This document shows, one piece after another, positions 32,511 through 44,032 of a stretch of DNA of 64,000 nt. The DNA comes from Ixodes scapularis (lineage: Eukaryota > Arthropoda > Arachnida > Ixodida > Ixodidae). The position numbers and the translations under genes are program-made. The first letter of the stretch is position 1; each line of letters begins with the position of its first letter. The notes under the pieces are model-generated. The model was not told the origin of the DNA. It made no database searches and was given only the letters and a program-made list of their open reading frames with translations. The stretch covers positions 47,772,710-47,836,709 of the forward strand of contig NW_024609881.1 in assembly GCF_016920785.2 (NCBI RefSeq), read 5' to 3'.

Positions 32511-33384
32511 CTACTCTCGGTTGGCCAGAATGTCTCCCTGGATCCGCCGAGCTTCTGAGCCTACTTCGTTCAAGTCGCGAAAGCGACTGCCTCGAAAATC
32601 CGCCGGAAAAGTCGGGTGTGCCGGTTGAATGACCCGCTCTGCATGTGGTGTGGAGGGTTCTGCCAGCCCAAATAGCTCTTGCACAGCCTTCACAAACTCT
32701 AACAGTGACTCGTCTGGGTGTTGGGTTCGTTGCTCGAGCTCTCTCCTCATCCTGCGCTTATAGTCGGCGGGGAGGAATTCCTGGTGAGAAGCCTTTTGGA
32801 ACTGCTCAATAGTCAGCAGCTGGTTTTTGGTTAGACGGAACCATCGCGCTGCTTGTTCCACCGAGATCGGCGAAATGCGCTTGAGTATCTCGTGGTCCGA
32901 CATTCCCATGGCCTGTAGACAACTTTTCAGGTCCTCGAGGTAGTCTGTGGCACTCACTCGGTCTCTATATCCTCGGTATGTCGGGATCGGGATTCTGACC
33001 GGTGGCCATGTGGGCGGTGGGGGCCTCGTTGCTGTTTGCAACTCTCCCGTCAAACTCAATTACTCGTGCTGCGTTATCTTGCAGTGGCTTGTACGAGTTC
33101 AGTGCATTTTCTCTTTGATGAGATACGCTTTCGGCTGGCGAGCTGTACACTGGGTGTGTGCCCGCCGTGTGTCCCGTTGCGCATAAAGCAGCTGAGCTGG
33201 GCCATTGCTCATAGACGGCAGCAGTATCTTCCGTTTGTGGAGAAGCTGCAGGCCAGTTTGGAGTCAGGAGGTCATTGCAGTACGAGGCCGGATTTGCCTG
33301 TTGTTGCGTTGCCGTGCTTTGTACGAGCGTGGGGTTGACCTCGACGAGCAAAGGTGTGCTTTTCTTGATTGAGTGGGCTGGCAT
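32511..33384 (-). pseudogene. Retrotransposon gag fragment
   Basis: A 182-codon frame (32511-33059) contains a Retrotrans_gag capsid domain: ATDYLEDLKSCLQAMGMSDH, AARWFRLTKNQL, and YKRRMRRELEQRTQHPDESL. The upstream Gln/Pro-rich Gag N terminus (to 33384) is read in another frame, so a frameshift lies at about 32965-33059. No zinc knuckle, protease or reverse transcriptase follows. A possible primer-binding site, TGGCGCCCCAATGTGGGACC on the minus strand near 33622-33641, and LTR-like text to its right suggest the 5' half of an LTR element. I could not find a matching 3' LTR. Confidence 0.65.
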
Positions 33385-34133
33385 GTCGCAAAGCGGGATG
33401 CCTCAGGTGCATTCCGGTCATGTTAGGTAGCCTCTGCTGGAAAGAGAGCTCGGCTGAAAAGACACTGCATTGTGTCTGTGCGTGGCTGTTGTGTCCCCAA
33501 AGCTGTTGAGTGGCGTCGGGTTTTGGGCATTTGCCTCTCCCTCCGTCCACGAAGTCCAAGGCCGGAAATTGGCCTGGTTCACTGTCGGTGCGAAAGTACT
33601 GCTTTGTTTGCAGTCGCCGGACAGGTCCCACATTGGGGCGCCATATGTGGGATGTCAGTGAGGCAAATACCCGCTCCGTAACTCGCCGGTTGCAAAATTT
33701 GGGTTTCGACCTTCCTCGCTGATCACTGCGAGGCAACACCCACTCCGTAGTCCGCTGCTATGGCAGGTACGGCCGGGTTCGTCCGTTGACTGCCGTTACG
33801 CTCCGGTGGACAGGGGAGACCACACCAAACACAGGGATACCATACTACGTGTTTATTTGGCTTTCGCCACATGCTTTGCCCATAGGCGGTACAGAAAGAC
33901 GGAAAAAGGTTGGCGCTGCCTTGATCGACAGTATTGCCTGGAGGGGGGGTCCAAGCTGCCGTATAGCTGGCAGGATCACAAAAATGGGGAGCTGAAAACC
34001 ACGATGAATGCTGTGTCAAGCGTAGCTCCCCCAGCCAAGAGCCTCGGCCAGAGGTTGTGGCTGGTTTATATAACCTGCGGGAACTGGATGCACCAGGGGA
34101 GGCCGGTATAGGTCACCTGAAAACGGGACGCGT

Positions 34134-34172
34134 CCACAATCACTCCTAAGGGTGCGCCGGGAGTGATTGTGG
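34134..34172. repeat. Perfect 13-bp inverted repeat
   Basis: Arms CCACAATCACTCC and GGAGTGATTGTGG are separated by 13 bases and could form a cruciform or RNA hairpin inside the LTR-like region next to the gag fragment. Confidence 0.9.
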
Positions 34173-34870
34173 CCTACATGGGCGAGGGAGAGCCGACCCC
34201 TTCAGGGAATACTGCCTCAGTTCCTCGTGTCCAGGTAACCGCCGCCATTGGTGACGACGACTCCAGCACGGCCTTCTTGAAACTAGGCCTAAATAGGGTT
34301 ATAGGGAACCCCATGGTTCCCACTACATGCAAGGCATTTATACATTGCATATATACAAACGACATATAGTAATATGTTCAGCATAACTATGAAAACACGG
34401 GACAAGTAAATTAATTACAATACGTACAGTACACATGCAAGCACTAAATGTAAAATACTGGTAAAAAAAACAGCAAGAATTACTGTTTTTGAAGCTTGAA
34501 TACAGTGGAAGGCATGATGAATAAAAAAATAACAATATACAGACGAAGCAACGCTGGCTGTTAAGTCCAAGGAACCATGACACCTCGTCAAGAAATGCTT
34601 TGATGTTTTGCTCGAATAGCTGCTGGCTGCTGGTAATAGCTGCCGGTCCACCTCCCATGGCTGCGCTGAGTTGCATGCATTGCTTCTGTAAGTTTTGCAT
34701 ATGCGTCTAAATCACCTCATTATTGGCCATCTTAGTTCGGTCTCATGGCGTTTTGCGTCTGCCCGTTTTCCAGCTGGCGGATCCTCACCTAGCAAATGGA
34801 TAATGAAGTCGTCAGAGCCTGTTATATAGTGACTTACAATTCATATCTTTCGTTTTCGAGTCAAATCTGA
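34173..34870. other. No confident feature
   Basis: Only short frames without similarity are seen; a short simple A/T-rich stretch lies at 34360-34560. Confidence 0.35.
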
Positions 34871-34877
34871 TATTTCC

Positions 34878-35510
34878 CTATTTTCGCACCTCGGGCAAGT
34901 CGGGTTGAACTCGGTTTTCCCCCAAGAACTCGCCTTCTTTAGACTCGAAGACCAGGCGAAGGTATGTAAACTGTGAGGCATTCTGCATTCCTTTCACAAG
35001 TGTCTTGACCGTCACTTGTTTCATTCTCTCAAATAAACCTCTACTAGTTTTTCTGACCGCGAACATACAGCACCCACCACCTGAGGTCTGGTTGCTTGGG
35101 ATATCTGTAGAACTCCTGAGGGATCAAGATAAAATACAAGCAACTACTTTGGGAAACGGCTCGTGTGAAGCGTGATTGGCAATTGCAGAATGCGTCCTGT
35201 ATAGCTTCAATACAAGTTTTGCGGAGGCTGTATGCACCCGAAGACCTAGTTGAGCCGCCTTGCGTGTGATGCATTGAGCGAAATGGAAGAGGCATCCCTT
35301 TGACAGCGCCCCAGGAAATTCAGCTTCAAATGAAGCGATGGCGGTCATCTCAAAGTCGAAATGTCCCACCTCAAGTTCCCCGATGTCACCACATGTCAGC
35401 AGCAGGGCAGAGTGCACTACATAAAAAAACTTTGCATAACTTGTTTGCGTCTTGTCTGGAAGCAATCCAACGATGAGAGGCAGCCCCTTTTCTCGCACGA
35501 AACCATGTAT
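34878..35510 (-). pseudogene. MULE-type transposase fragment
   Basis: The frame at 35124-35498 reads LPLIVGLLPDKTQTSYAKF, then HFDFEMTAIASFEAEFPGAL, then KGCLFHFAQCITRKAAQLG. These are the hallmark blocks of the MULE DDE domain: the Asp of DFE is the second catalytic residue, and the GCxFHF segment follows it. Coding similarity beyond LGL is lost. The first and third catalytic regions are missing, so it is a fragment. Confidence 0.72.
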
Positions 35511-36290
35511 GCTGTAGAGCTGACTGATTAGGGAGAGCAGTAGTCAAAGGTACCGTCTCAGACCTACTGCTTAGACTTGTGCAACGTCTCTATGTCCAGT
35601 GATGACACCTTAAAAGAAACGGAGGATTTGACAGACCTGCAAAGAACACAAGGAGGAAGCGTGAGTATTTTTTATCTCGACGCACAAACCACCAACTGCT
35701 TTGCAAAAAAAAAAAAAAAAAAAACATTTTGGTCATTGATTATTGGATTTGGGGTGGTATTGGAGCGCTTTTGGGGCGCTTTTTCCTTGTTATCTTTGTG
35801 CTCAATTTTGCCCTGACTGCACTAAAGGCGGGAGCGTGGAGCACTTTTGGATTGCTCTAAATACACGAAATCCCCATAAGTAGGAAATGGTTTGTATCAA
35901 ATATTCAACACTGTGTCGCTATACTTTGACACTAACAATTTTTATTGTGTGCGAATCGTTTCTTCATTTTTGACTTAGCTATATGGTATACTTAGCTTCA
36001 AAGAGACAGTTCACCTAACTGCATGATCACTTATCAGTTCATTTTTTTTTAAAAGACGTTAGTACCCGTGCTTGAACTCAACTATTTTTCTTTCTTCAGC
36101 ACAAGTTTGTTTTTACTCCTGATATGCTTGGTGGTTTTATCTAGGCTCAATGAAGGGAACAAAGTGAACAATCAGACCTTTCGTGGGGCTATGCGAAAAG
36201 TACCTCAAGCAAAAACGACTCACTTTTAGGCTGGCACGTGTCTCTCTATGTGTCGCTGCTCATCGACACTGTATGCAGAAAACGATATGG
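35511..36290. other. No confident feature
   Basis: A poly-A run at 35706-35724 and AT-rich text; no gene seen. Confidence 0.35.
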
Positions 36291-36299
36291 CCAGGTCCG

Positions 36300-36475
36300 C
36301 GTGCATATTCTCGTATGCTTTGCAGGACGAGTTTCATCAAAGGTGCTGGAACTGATCTCAATCTCTTTGAGCTACATCCCTGAAGTGACTAGTGTAGTTC
36401 CGGAGGATATGATTCCTGCACTCAATCTTTTTACCTGCACATTTTTGTATGAAGTTGCTTTGAAAGGCGGGGCCA
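36300..36475 (-). pseudogene. Fragment of a Mutator-like transposase domain, copy 1
   Basis: The minus strand reads ECRNHILRNYTSHFRDVAQR. Nearly the same segment occurs at 42905-43060 in the same orientation (ECRNHILWNYTSHVGDVAQ), where more of the domain is present. Stops surround it. Confidence 0.5.
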
Positions 36476-36769
36476 CGGGTGCCCACCGCCGCCAGCAGCC
36501 AACCATGACAGGATCTGATCTCCATCAAGTTTGCCGACGTCTTGCCCTTGAGCCGCCCTCAGGTGCTGGCGTCATGGTAGCAATTAGATGGTGGCAGAGC
36601 AGGTCCCCCCTTGATCCTCAGACTGTGACGTCGCCAAGAAAGAGCCCAGGTCAACGTCCATTAGGGACGGTGATGGCAGGGTTCAAGTAATAAGCCCTCC
36701 GGGCCCAGTGGCAGATGAGTCCGCCGGGGAGGGGTCGATGAACCCTGCTGGCTGAACTGGCTCAGACTA

Positions 36770-37162
36770 CTTCAGCAGTGGAGCTCCAGGGCTCGCGGGG
36801 TCGGTGCGGTAGTGGGCACCAAACTGGCGCCGGAGTCGGAAGCTTCGTCCGCTCCCTCCGTAGTGGCTCGAGGGCTGCCTGGATATCCCCCGCGGTGGCA
36901 GCGGCCCACAGTGTCTTTCTTGAATTGGTACCTCTCGGTGTGGAGCTTGCTCCTGGTGTGGGCCTCCTCGCACACCACCAAGATGTGGCAGACTGGACAG
37001 ACGGCCGCCTCCTCCTTTGCTGTGGAGACTGCTGGCAGCTTATCGTCTTGATCTGCCAGAGTGAAGCCACAGAAAGATGGCCTCACCTCAGAAAGGTTGG
37101 CCTTGCGGGAGGGGTGGTACTGATCCCTCCAATGGCGTGGGGCGTGTAATCCACCACTCCTA
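36770..37162 (-). CDS. Possible terminal exon with a CxxC...H...H motif
   Basis: After a TTCTCCAG acceptor near 37163 an open frame of about 130 codons runs to a TGA stop at 36770. It contains AAVCPVCHILVVCEEAHTRS followed by KLHTERYQ, which could be a zinc finger. Other frames across the same DNA are also open because of its high GC content. I do not recognise the family; it could be part of a LINE ORF1 or a host exon. Confidence 0.3.
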
Positions 37163-37284
37163 TCCTGGAGAAATAGAAGATTAACAGTACAATATATGTG
37201 CTTAATTACATTCAGGAAACAACGAAATGGATAACACATGAAACACAGGAGCACAATTAGAGAAACATACATTTATAAAAGATT

Positions 37285-39346
37285 TCACACTACCACAGTT
37301 GTGGTCAGCAGAAACTGTGTTTTCTGCAGGAAAAAGAAAGCAAATTTTTTCTTCTCAACTGAAAGAGGCCCACTTCGCAATTCCTGGGCTTTCCTAGCAG
37401 CTGCAGACCTATTCAAATGAGGGTTTTGCAGATCTCTGTTCAAAAGGCGTAAATGCCACAGGAGCCATTCATAGCTGAACATCTGGAGGAACTTCTTTTT
37501 GCAGATTGCTGAACAGAGAAGGTCTTCCGAGCGTTTTGCCATGAAACCACAAAGATTCTTCATTGCATCATCCTTGTACACTACACTGGGAATGCACACC
37601 ATGAAACACTCCTCAAGCTTTCCCACAATGGCTAGGCAAGGGTCTGTGGGCACAAGCAGAGCGCAAAAAAATGCCTGCGTCTTCTTGTGCACTTAGCAGA
37701 GACAGAAACTGCTGTTTGAGTAAATGTACTCATCTGCTTTCAAAAACTGAGAGCAGGTGGCACAGGGGTACTTCTGCAAGAATTGCTGCACAAGGCATCT
37801 GTCAACATGGTACCTGACGTTTGCCTGAATGACGTGCTGGTCATCAGTCAGGCAATTGCCGGAACTCGCATCTTCCTCCAAATTCTTAATGTGCTGGCAA
37901 GGTCCAGGTGAGGCAGCAACTTACATGTCATGTCGCTGTCTTATCTCGGTCAAGATAGCAGCTCTGTCTGCCTGACAGTTTGACTGGCCAGTAAGCTTGG
38001 ACAGCCTCCTCACTAAACTGTGCTTGAGGCCAGTCAGAAACTGAAGGGCATATGGCATTGCATTGCACCCATGCTGTTGACGGCAAATCCCAAAAAGATT
38101 CTCTAAGGCGTCCAATCGAGACTCCTTGTGAGAAGATGATTGTCATTATCACGGAGGCACTCTCACAGTAAAAGCACAGCAGATATTGTGATCTGCCATT
38201 CTACTATTTGAGGCAGTCTCCACTCTGAAATTGCAGAGAGCATGAACTTGAGGAAGTCCACCCGCTCTCTGCACTTCTCAGCTCTGCGCAGGCTCTCACT
38301 ATGTGAGAGTGCAAACCTGATTTCTTTGGGTGCTCGATCACCATGATAGAACTGTTCAGAGTGTCGAAAAGTCTATCATCTCCTCACAAAACGTTGCTGT
38401 GTGTACATTCTCACCCTTTAACAAATTTAATGAGATGAATGTCAGCAGAACTACTGAAACAGAGTTGCTGAGAACTTGTGAGGCAAACTTTATCTTCATG
38501 TTCCCGAAAGACGTCCGACAGTTCTGGCGGTCTGTTAATTTTGGTAGCAATCTCTCCATCAGTGGAAGTACCGATTTATACGCCTCCTTGATGTGTATGA
38601 CCATTTGACCACATGGCCCCTTGTTCTTAGCAGTGAACCATTTCTGAGTTTATTCTTCGTGCATTTTAGCAGATATTGTGTGTCAAAGAGAAAGTAGACT
38701 TTCTTACCTTCCACCTCAAAAAATGGTTGTTAGGGTGTTACCCCCAGTTCTCTTGAAATTATGCAGTTGCAGCCTTCCTGGTTGCAAACCTCTTCTTCAA
38801 GATGAATTCCTTTAGATTTTAAGTATGCGATGAGCTTTAGTATCACTTTCTTCAGGGAAGCTGCACCTACCTTTGTTTTTGCCAGCATGAATGCAACGGG
38901 CTGAATCCATGGTTTTGAGATTCCCGAGAGGGCAACTACAAAAGCTGTCCCTGCTACTTTGGGAGATCTCTCCTAACCAGTGTCTGAGAAGCCATGCACT
39001 CAATCTTTTTTAGGATCATAGTACAAATTGTTCTTCAAAGATATTTCGTCAAAGAGCAGTGTGCATGTTTGATCTTTGGATGACCAGTTTTTTATTTTCT
39101 TTTTCAATGTTTCCAACACGGTGGTCATCATTCTCGGTCTTAGGACTATGTCCTGCAGCCAGTTTTGCTGGACCTCACGAAGGGAAGGAGGAGCACTTTT
39201 GTCAAGTAAATGTATGCTTTGGGGCTATGAAAATACAAGTTCATGGCAAAAGCCTTCACCTTATCAGGCCACCTCCTCCCGTACTTAAAGGCTAAAAGGA
39301 TAACTGAGCTCAAAAAATTCCTGACGCTTGTTGAGACAGAAACCAT
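37285..39346 (-). pseudogene. P-element-type (THAP9-like) transposase remnant
   Basis: Pieces appear in the right order on the minus strand. At 39146-39346 KVKAFAMNLYFHSPKAYIYL is the helical region before the catalytic core. At 38356-38604 PKLTDRQNCRTSFGNMKIKF and FASQVLSNSVSVV match the GTP-binding/insertion region. At 37921-38115 DALENLFGICRQQHGCNAMP is the P-element C-terminal hallmark. At 37285-37881 the C-terminal zinc-binding tail follows. They are separated by stops and frameshifts. No THAP domain is found upstream, where a MITE has inserted. Confidence 0.75.
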
Positions 39347-39811
39347 GATGCATGCTTCACAAGGTCTTTCCTAGTAACTATGGCAGCAGCCTTGCGTGCC
39401 GACTCCTAAAAATACTCACGCATATTCTGAAGTTCGATACTCTCAGCCATTAAAGAACGCGACCTGTTCTTGGTGTGTACTCTCTTAGTTTGCTACATGA
39501 TAGCCTTGATGTTGTACTGGTGGCTTGTAAAATATCCTGAAAAAAAAAAAGAGAAAACATTTTAATTTAGAATTGAATTATGAAGCAGCAATTTTCACAC
39601 AATATTGATAATAAAGCGTGAGAGATGAAAGCAACTTATTGGTTATTTGTAACTTAGAATGAGCAAAGACCAACAGGGCAACACATCTTTTACTGGATGC
39701 CAGAGTCCAGACTTGTCCCTATGCATGGCACATTAGCTCGCAAAATATTATGCCTTATTTGCATTTAGTTAAACTGAAAAGAACCATGGTCAATGAACAT
39801 TAAAAAAAAAA

Positions 39812-40313
39812 TGAAAGCCGTTTACAATTCCCTGTAACGCTGGATTAGAGCGCAGCTCTTGAGGAGGAAGATGGAAGCGTACTGAGGGATAGGTGGCTGC
39901 TTGAGGTCACGTGACCTCAAGGGGGCCACGTGACCAGGGGGTCACGTGACATCAGGGGGTCACGTGCCCTCAGGGGCTCACTTGACCTTTGGGGGTCACG
40001 TGACCTGAAGGGGTCACATGACCTTAGGGGGGTCACGTGACCTCAAGGGAGTCACGTGACCCCCCGAAGTCACGTGACCTTAGGGGGTCACGTGACCTCA
40101 AGGGGGTCACGTGAGTTCAGGGGGTCACGTGACCTAGGGGTATCACGTGACCTGGGTGGGTCACGTGACCCCCTTAGGTCACGTGACTTCAAGGAGTCAC
40201 GTGACCTGGGTGGGTCACGCGACCTCGGGGGGGTCACGTGACCTCGCGGTTACGCCGACGGCGACGCCGACGCCGCTCAAGCCGGAAACGGGCCCCTAAG
40301 AGCTGCGCTCTAA
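39812..40313 (+). mobile_element. CACGTG MITE, copy 3
   Basis: It has the same outer end (ATGAAAGCCGTTTACA) and inverted tips (TTAGAGCGCAGCTCTT and CTAAGAGCTGCGCTCTAA) as the copies near 14-16 kb. I count sixteen CACGTG palindromes in about 330 bases, mostly as GGTCACGTGACC, and no TGACGTCA. The right side keeps the GACGCCGACGCC tract. Confidence 0.88.
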
Positions 40314-41225
40314 AACAACATACCTAATGTTTCTTGTCAGCTGGGTGCAGGTGCATCCAGTGTGCCTTCAACATGCTGTAGCATAAAATATTTCATATTA
40401 ATCAGAAGGGACAAAGGTCATTTTACACACCTAGAGTGTGAAAATTGGGGTGGAGCTCTACCTCATCTAAAATAAAAATATTTTAACTGTACAGATGGGA
40501 ACCAGACATGAGGGACTTTTTAATGTTTGCAGATAACTGCTTATAAGATATTCAGCAAGGAGTAATTAGGGAACAAGTTCTAGTGTTCTTGAACAGACAC
40601 TAGAGCCATCAATGCCACAGGTCCAACAAATGGAGGTGGTCTCACTGGGGATCTCTTTGTGGACTGTAGGCACTGGAGAGGCAGGAACTCGAGAAAAAGG
40701 CATCAGGGGGGTAGTAGGCATTGGAGGGCTTTGTGTGCTCTGAAATAATGGCTAAAGTTGGTAATGCTTGTCAGTTGTCTCCCTATCGCCGCCCAATCGG
40801 GCTCGCTCCCCAAGGAAGCACTCGCACAGTGTGCACTCTTAAAACAGTTTACTAGGACTAAGGCGTCTTGAAAGTTCTTTGTCCTCAGTCGCTGTCGTCC
40901 GTCCGTCGTCCGTCCCTGTGTCTGGTCCGCAGGTCGAGAGAGCTCCCCAGTGTCCCGCTTCCCCTTTTTATACCCTCGCCCCCCCCCCCTCCGATCACTT
41001 GCACCCCCGCGACCTGTCTGTGGCCCCCCCACGATCCCCGAGCAGGGGTGTAGCACCATGCGATAACGCTCGTCCAAGGATCCGGGTGAGCGGGGAATGG
41101 GGGCCAGCTGATCAACCTTGGCAGGGTGCAAAAGGGCTGGGGAGAACGGCCGAGAGGGCGAGGGGGAAGCAGGAAAGACGGGACCCAATGGTGGGGCGGC
41201 CGGAGGTCATACCTGCTACAGTGGA
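40314..41225. other. Unassigned stretch with an LTR-like promoter block
   Basis: At 40769-41220 the text begins TGTCAGTTGTCTCC and ends CCTGCTACA, with a TATAAAAAGG box on the minus strand near 40969-40978 in GC-rich surroundings. That layout suggests a solo LTR read on the minus strand. No flanking target duplication is clear, so the call is weak. Confidence 0.3.
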
Positions 41226-41227
41226 AA

Positions 41228-41510
41228 GAGAAAAAGAGGCCTCACAAAGGACCTTCTCCTCATGTGCAACAATGGTGGAGGATGGAGATGCAGCCTCAGT
41301 GCACTCTAAAATGAGAACTGAAGCCATTAATGCTGCATTAAAAAGAGACAAAAAAGAGGTCTCACCAAGGACCTCTTCCTCATTTGCCACAGTGGTGGGA
41401 GGCAGAGGGGCATCTTCTGTGGGATCTGAAAGGAGGACTGGAGCCATTAATGTCAAGGTGAAAACAGATAGATAGAGGGGTCTCACCGAGGACATCCTCC
41501 TCATTTGAAT
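41228..41510 (-). repeat. Tandem array of about 120-bp units with mini-exons
   Basis: Units start near 41237, 41356 and 41477 (spacing 119 and 121). On the minus strand each unit can be read as a short exon ending in NEEEVLG-like residues followed by a GTGAGA/GTGAGG donor: one reads DPTEDAPLPPTTVANEEEVL, its neighbour ECTEAASPSSTIVAHEEKVL. This looks like exon duplication in an acidic repeat protein or in a transposon-linked gene. Product unknown. Confidence 0.5.
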
Positions 41511-42190
41511 GGAAAGAACAGACGTGCAAGCACTGAGCCGTCTCGTGCAATGCCACCATTTACAAGGGAGACAGAAGAGGGAAGATCAATGCTATGTGGA
41601 GCAGTGCTCTGCAACTAAACCTTCCTAGCTTTCAGTCCCTCTTTGGCTTTTTTTTTAATTGCCAGGAGGATGTAGTCTGGGTTCCTGATGGGCATGCTGC
41701 AGCTCTGGCGGGGGGACCAACCAATTCTGGAAGCAGACAACAATGATAGAACTTCTGGAGTTGAGGAAGCATCTTACTTTCCTGAACTGATAATCTCAAC
41801 AGATTTTCTCAATATGGGTGTTGCTTCCTGTCCAGACAACAAACAGGCAGAACTCGCGTCATGCGATATGGAGCTGCCCCTGAACCTGGTACCAGTGGTG
41901 GCGAGTTCTGCTAGGACTCAGACGCCCGTCTTTTTCGATGAGGAATTTGATTGTCTTCTGTGCAACTCACTCTTTCATGGCGAGACCCTTAGCTGTAAAA
42001 CATGACTTGACGTCAACCAATGAATGGATGTTCGCAATCCACAAGGAGCCCACATGCCTGTACCAAAACTCCCATGTCACTCTTGAGCGTTTCCGGAGCC
42101 AGGGGCTCTTGATTTTCTGCGCCACTGCATTGCTGGAGAACTGAATTTTTTGTAGCAAAGACCTTCAGCTGCCTCTGAACAACTTGTTGT
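41511..42190. other. No confident gene
   Basis: A plus-strand frame of 105 codons at 41688-42005 has no similarity I recognise and no splice context. Confidence 0.3.
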
Positions 42191-43430
42191 TCACCTCATC
42201 TTAGACACAGGCCCGAAGGATGAATCAATGAGCTGCTTTCTTCTCTTCCTTCCACCTTGGGCATGCGGCCTGTCTGCAAGTTGCCTGTTCCATTTCCGGC
42301 TTACCCTCATCCGACAGACGAAGTGACCCAATAAATGCCTTGCAACTCTAGCGTCTTGCACGGAGCTGCCACGCCGACCTTTGCCTTTTTCTCGCAAGTT
42401 GTCGTGATGCCAGTACCATTTGATACACCTTTGTGTATTTTCCTGGACTGCTTTTGCACATGGACTTTTGGACGGCACGGTGGTATCCTCCTGGCGAATT
42501 GAAAGCGACAGAGGCTTCGAGACAGCACAGTCAGTATGTCCGGGCCGCCTTTGTGAGTAGTTGATATGCTTCTTGCCAACAAACTTTGCAACCATGGAGT
42601 TCACGTGCTCTGCTAGCTGCATTGTTGTCAGCATTCACAATCAAGCTGCTGGCATGGTTGATGACATGGTTTGCTGCAATTTTGACCTCATTGTGCAAGC
42701 CATACCTCTTCAACTTAGGCACGTGGTCGACGTTTCCTGCCTTTTCGACCCTTGCAGGAGTAGGGAGCACAGCTGTCACGGTGCCCAAACAAATGGTTTG
42801 GACCATTTCTGATTTAATTTAAAAAGTTCTCTGTCTCTGCATGTAAAGAAAGGTTCTTTTCTGATCTGAAATCTCTTGTTACACCGAACCTCAAACAAAC
42901 TGTGCTTTGCAGGACGAGATTTCTCAATGGGTGCTGGAACTGGTGTCAATCTCTTTCTTTGAGCTACATCCCCGACGTGACTAGTGTAGTTCCAGAGGAT
43001 ATGATTCCTGCATTCAATCTTTTACCTGCACACCTCTATATGGAGCCACTTCCAAAATCACTTTATAGGTGCTTGAATCACCATCAGCAATTAAACCAGC
43101 GTACTTCACACCATGCATCACCTAGCTATGACGGAAATCCTATATAATATCCTTCTTCATGCTCGTTCAGTTTTCCTTCTAGTTCTTGAAGCACCTATGT
43201 TCTGCAGACATTTCCCTAGGCTTTGCCCTTGTGCACACGACACACATATTGTTTCGGACGCCAAGGAACAGGACCTTGGGATCCTGTGGCCAATGGTTGC
43301 TGCCTGAAAAGGAATGGTAAAATAATTGTGATAGGTGATCTGCTCCGATATGTTGCATCAAATCCTCCAGTATATCATGAAAACTAAAGCAAGATTTGCT
43401 GATCAAGTGAGTAAGGGCCATTATATTCAC
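42191..43430 (-). pseudogene. Mutator-like transposase domain remnant, copy 2
   Basis: Reading 5' to 3' on the minus strand: PKVLFLGVRNNMCVVCTRAK, EMSAEHRCFKNW, ECRNHILWNYTSHVGDVAQ, KLKRYGLHNEVKIAANHVI, then EHVNSMVAKFVGKKHINYSQ. This order matches the Mutator-like transposase domain that is common in tick genomes and often stands before a YqaJ-type nuclease. The family call is from memory. At least three frame breaks are present, for example near 42625, so the gene is dead. Confidence 0.5.
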
Positions 43431-44032
43431 AGTAATTCTAGATACTCACTTCAGTGATAGTACATTATATTTAGTTTTTCTCTGCCTTGAAGTGGATATT
43501 CTTTTCTTGATATATTGTGGTACAGACCAAATCAAATAGCTGCATTATTCCATATGATCCCTCTGAGACCACATAAGCTGTTAGATAAAAAATAATTCAT
43601 GGCTCTTCTTGTTACGGGGATAATTTCGCTTGGCACGACACAAAATATGCAAACTCAAACTTAAGAGTGCTGAAACTCCATAGCATGTCACACTAGAATG
43701 TGATATGCTGAAACGCTTTTGTGCATGTCATGCGTCCAGTGGCACGAGACAAAAGAAGGGGGATTTATTATGCCATGGCATAATAAGTCTGGAGAATGTT
43801 GTGTTCTAGTAGACCCTCAAGGAAACAGTCAAAGTTGTTTCATTTATCATAGGTAACAGTCATGATAAGACAAGAACACCACCATGGGGATTCAAGAAAT
43901 CACTTTTGCAGTATTCCATTTATGTAAAAGATTCACTTGAATAGTATATTGTACTTGATTCAACCTCAAGATATGTGCAAGCTAAAATTTTCAAATTTAT
44001 TTTGCTGAATGCTTTTTTTTTTTTTTCACTTT
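43431..44032. other. AT-rich non-coding stretch
   Basis: No gene; a poly-T run lies at 44011-44026, just downstream of the BEN-domain stop codon. Confidence 0.4.

Noticed and set aside
33640..34360. 5' LTR of the gag fragment at 32.5-33.4 kb
   Set aside because: A primer-site-like sequence is present, but no second copy of the presumed LTR is in the window, so boundaries cannot be set.
40769..41220. Solo LTR with a TATA box
   Set aside because: TG...CA ends and TATAAAAAGG are present, but no flanking duplication and no partner were found, so it is only mentioned as a weak possibility.
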